38,084 nucleotides of DNA from an uncultured Collinsella sp. (lineage in GTDB: Bacteria; Actinomycetota; Coriobacteriia; Coriobacteriales; Coriobacteriaceae): contig CAADSS010000025.1 in NCBI GenBank assembly GCA_900751695.1, positions 1 through 38,084 of the forward strand, given 5' to 3'. Below the pieces are notes generated by a model. That model did not search any database, was not told where the DNA came from, and saw only the letters and a program-made list of their open reading frames with translations. The position numbers and the translations under genes were made by a program. Positions 38,014 to 38,084 of the stretch are shown one piece after another (position 1 is the first letter of the stretch; each line of letters starts with the position of its first letter).

Positions 38014-38084
38014 TGCGGACAGAAAGTTGGACCGCGGGGCGGTCCGGACTGGAGGTTCGCATGTACAGCAGGGAGAAGGTCGAG
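38014..38084 (+). mobile_element. Left end of an IS-like element (partial)
   Basis: The non-coding strip starting TGCGGACAGAAAGTTGGACC resembles an IS terminal repeat. It is followed by a hairpin (GGACCGC/GCGGTCC), a strong ribosome site and the start of a reading frame. IS3-family elements in Coriobacteriia start in this way as far as I recall. The other end is outside the window, so the identification is provisional. Confidence 0.5.
38061..38084 (+). CDS. Start of a transposase-like gene (partial)
   Basis: ATG 38061 has GGAGG five bases upstream. Only eight residues are visible, MYSREKVE, before the window ends. The sequence resembles the opening of IS3-type OrfA proteins, which begin with a helix-turn-helix region. 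Too short for a firm call. Confidence 0.45.

Noticed and set aside
1..38084. tRNA, rRNA genes or CRISPR arrays
   Set aside because: No cloverleaf-like segment, rRNA stretch or regularly spaced short repeats were found by eye; the repeats present are paired hairpins at irregular sites.

Overview
The window is a dense, GC-rich bacterial chromosome segment with short intergenic gaps, clear Shine-Dalgarno sites (AAGGAG or GGAGG) and several bidirectional hairpin terminators. Gene families, the style of the intergenic palindromes and an IS start at the right edge fit a gut Coriobacteriia (Actinomycetota), most likely Collinsella or a close relative. That assignment is inference; no rRNA gene is present to test it.

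Left third (1-15 kb). The 3' part of a TrmL-type tRNA methyltransferase converges on a two-gene minus-strand unit: an Orc1/Cdc6-like AAA ATPase followed by a short UvrA that lacks the UvrB-binding domain. A TetM/EF-G-like translational GTPase, a GNAT acetyltransferase, a small Cys/His protein, RsmJ, an unlisted 47-residue membrane peptide, a four-helix membrane protein, an RlmA-type 23S methyltransferase, a MATE exporter, a divergent LysR/EamA pair and Ung follow. Many of these genes act on RNA modification, translation or efflux.

Middle (14.3-22.3 kb). A queuosine-precursor transporter and an SDR enzyme form a minus-strand operon. Its leader has a good promoter and a candidate preQ1 class I riboswitch. 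Next come prfC (RF3), a YtrA-like GntR regulator with an ABC ATPase and permease behind an inverted-repeat operator, a ClC-family channel, a LOG-family protein and a two-helix potassium channel.

Sensory block (22.4-28.9 kb). A BvgS/EvgS-like hybrid histidine kinase with two periplasmic-binding-type domains is followed by a PPOx flavoprotein. Convergent to them lies a lipoprotein solute-binding protein overlapping by 4 bp a second hybrid kinase, which is split by an apparent frameshift. No response regulator with an output domain, no HPt module and no permease is present.

Right third (29-38 kb). A PatB/MalY-type C-S lyase, TrmO, an unusual XRE-zinc ribbon-TipAS regulator and a CPYC glutaredoxin precede an accessory patch at 32.39-33.54 kb. 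This patch is bounded by two nearly identical 71-bp hairpin repeats. It holds a 230-bp MITE-like inverted-repeat element, a 25-bp palindrome, a possible gene remnant and an orphan ribbon-helix-helix protein with a strong operator-like repeat. A dihydrouridine synthase, a 1084-residue ABC ATPase-FtsX permease fusion and the first bases of an IS-like element end the window.
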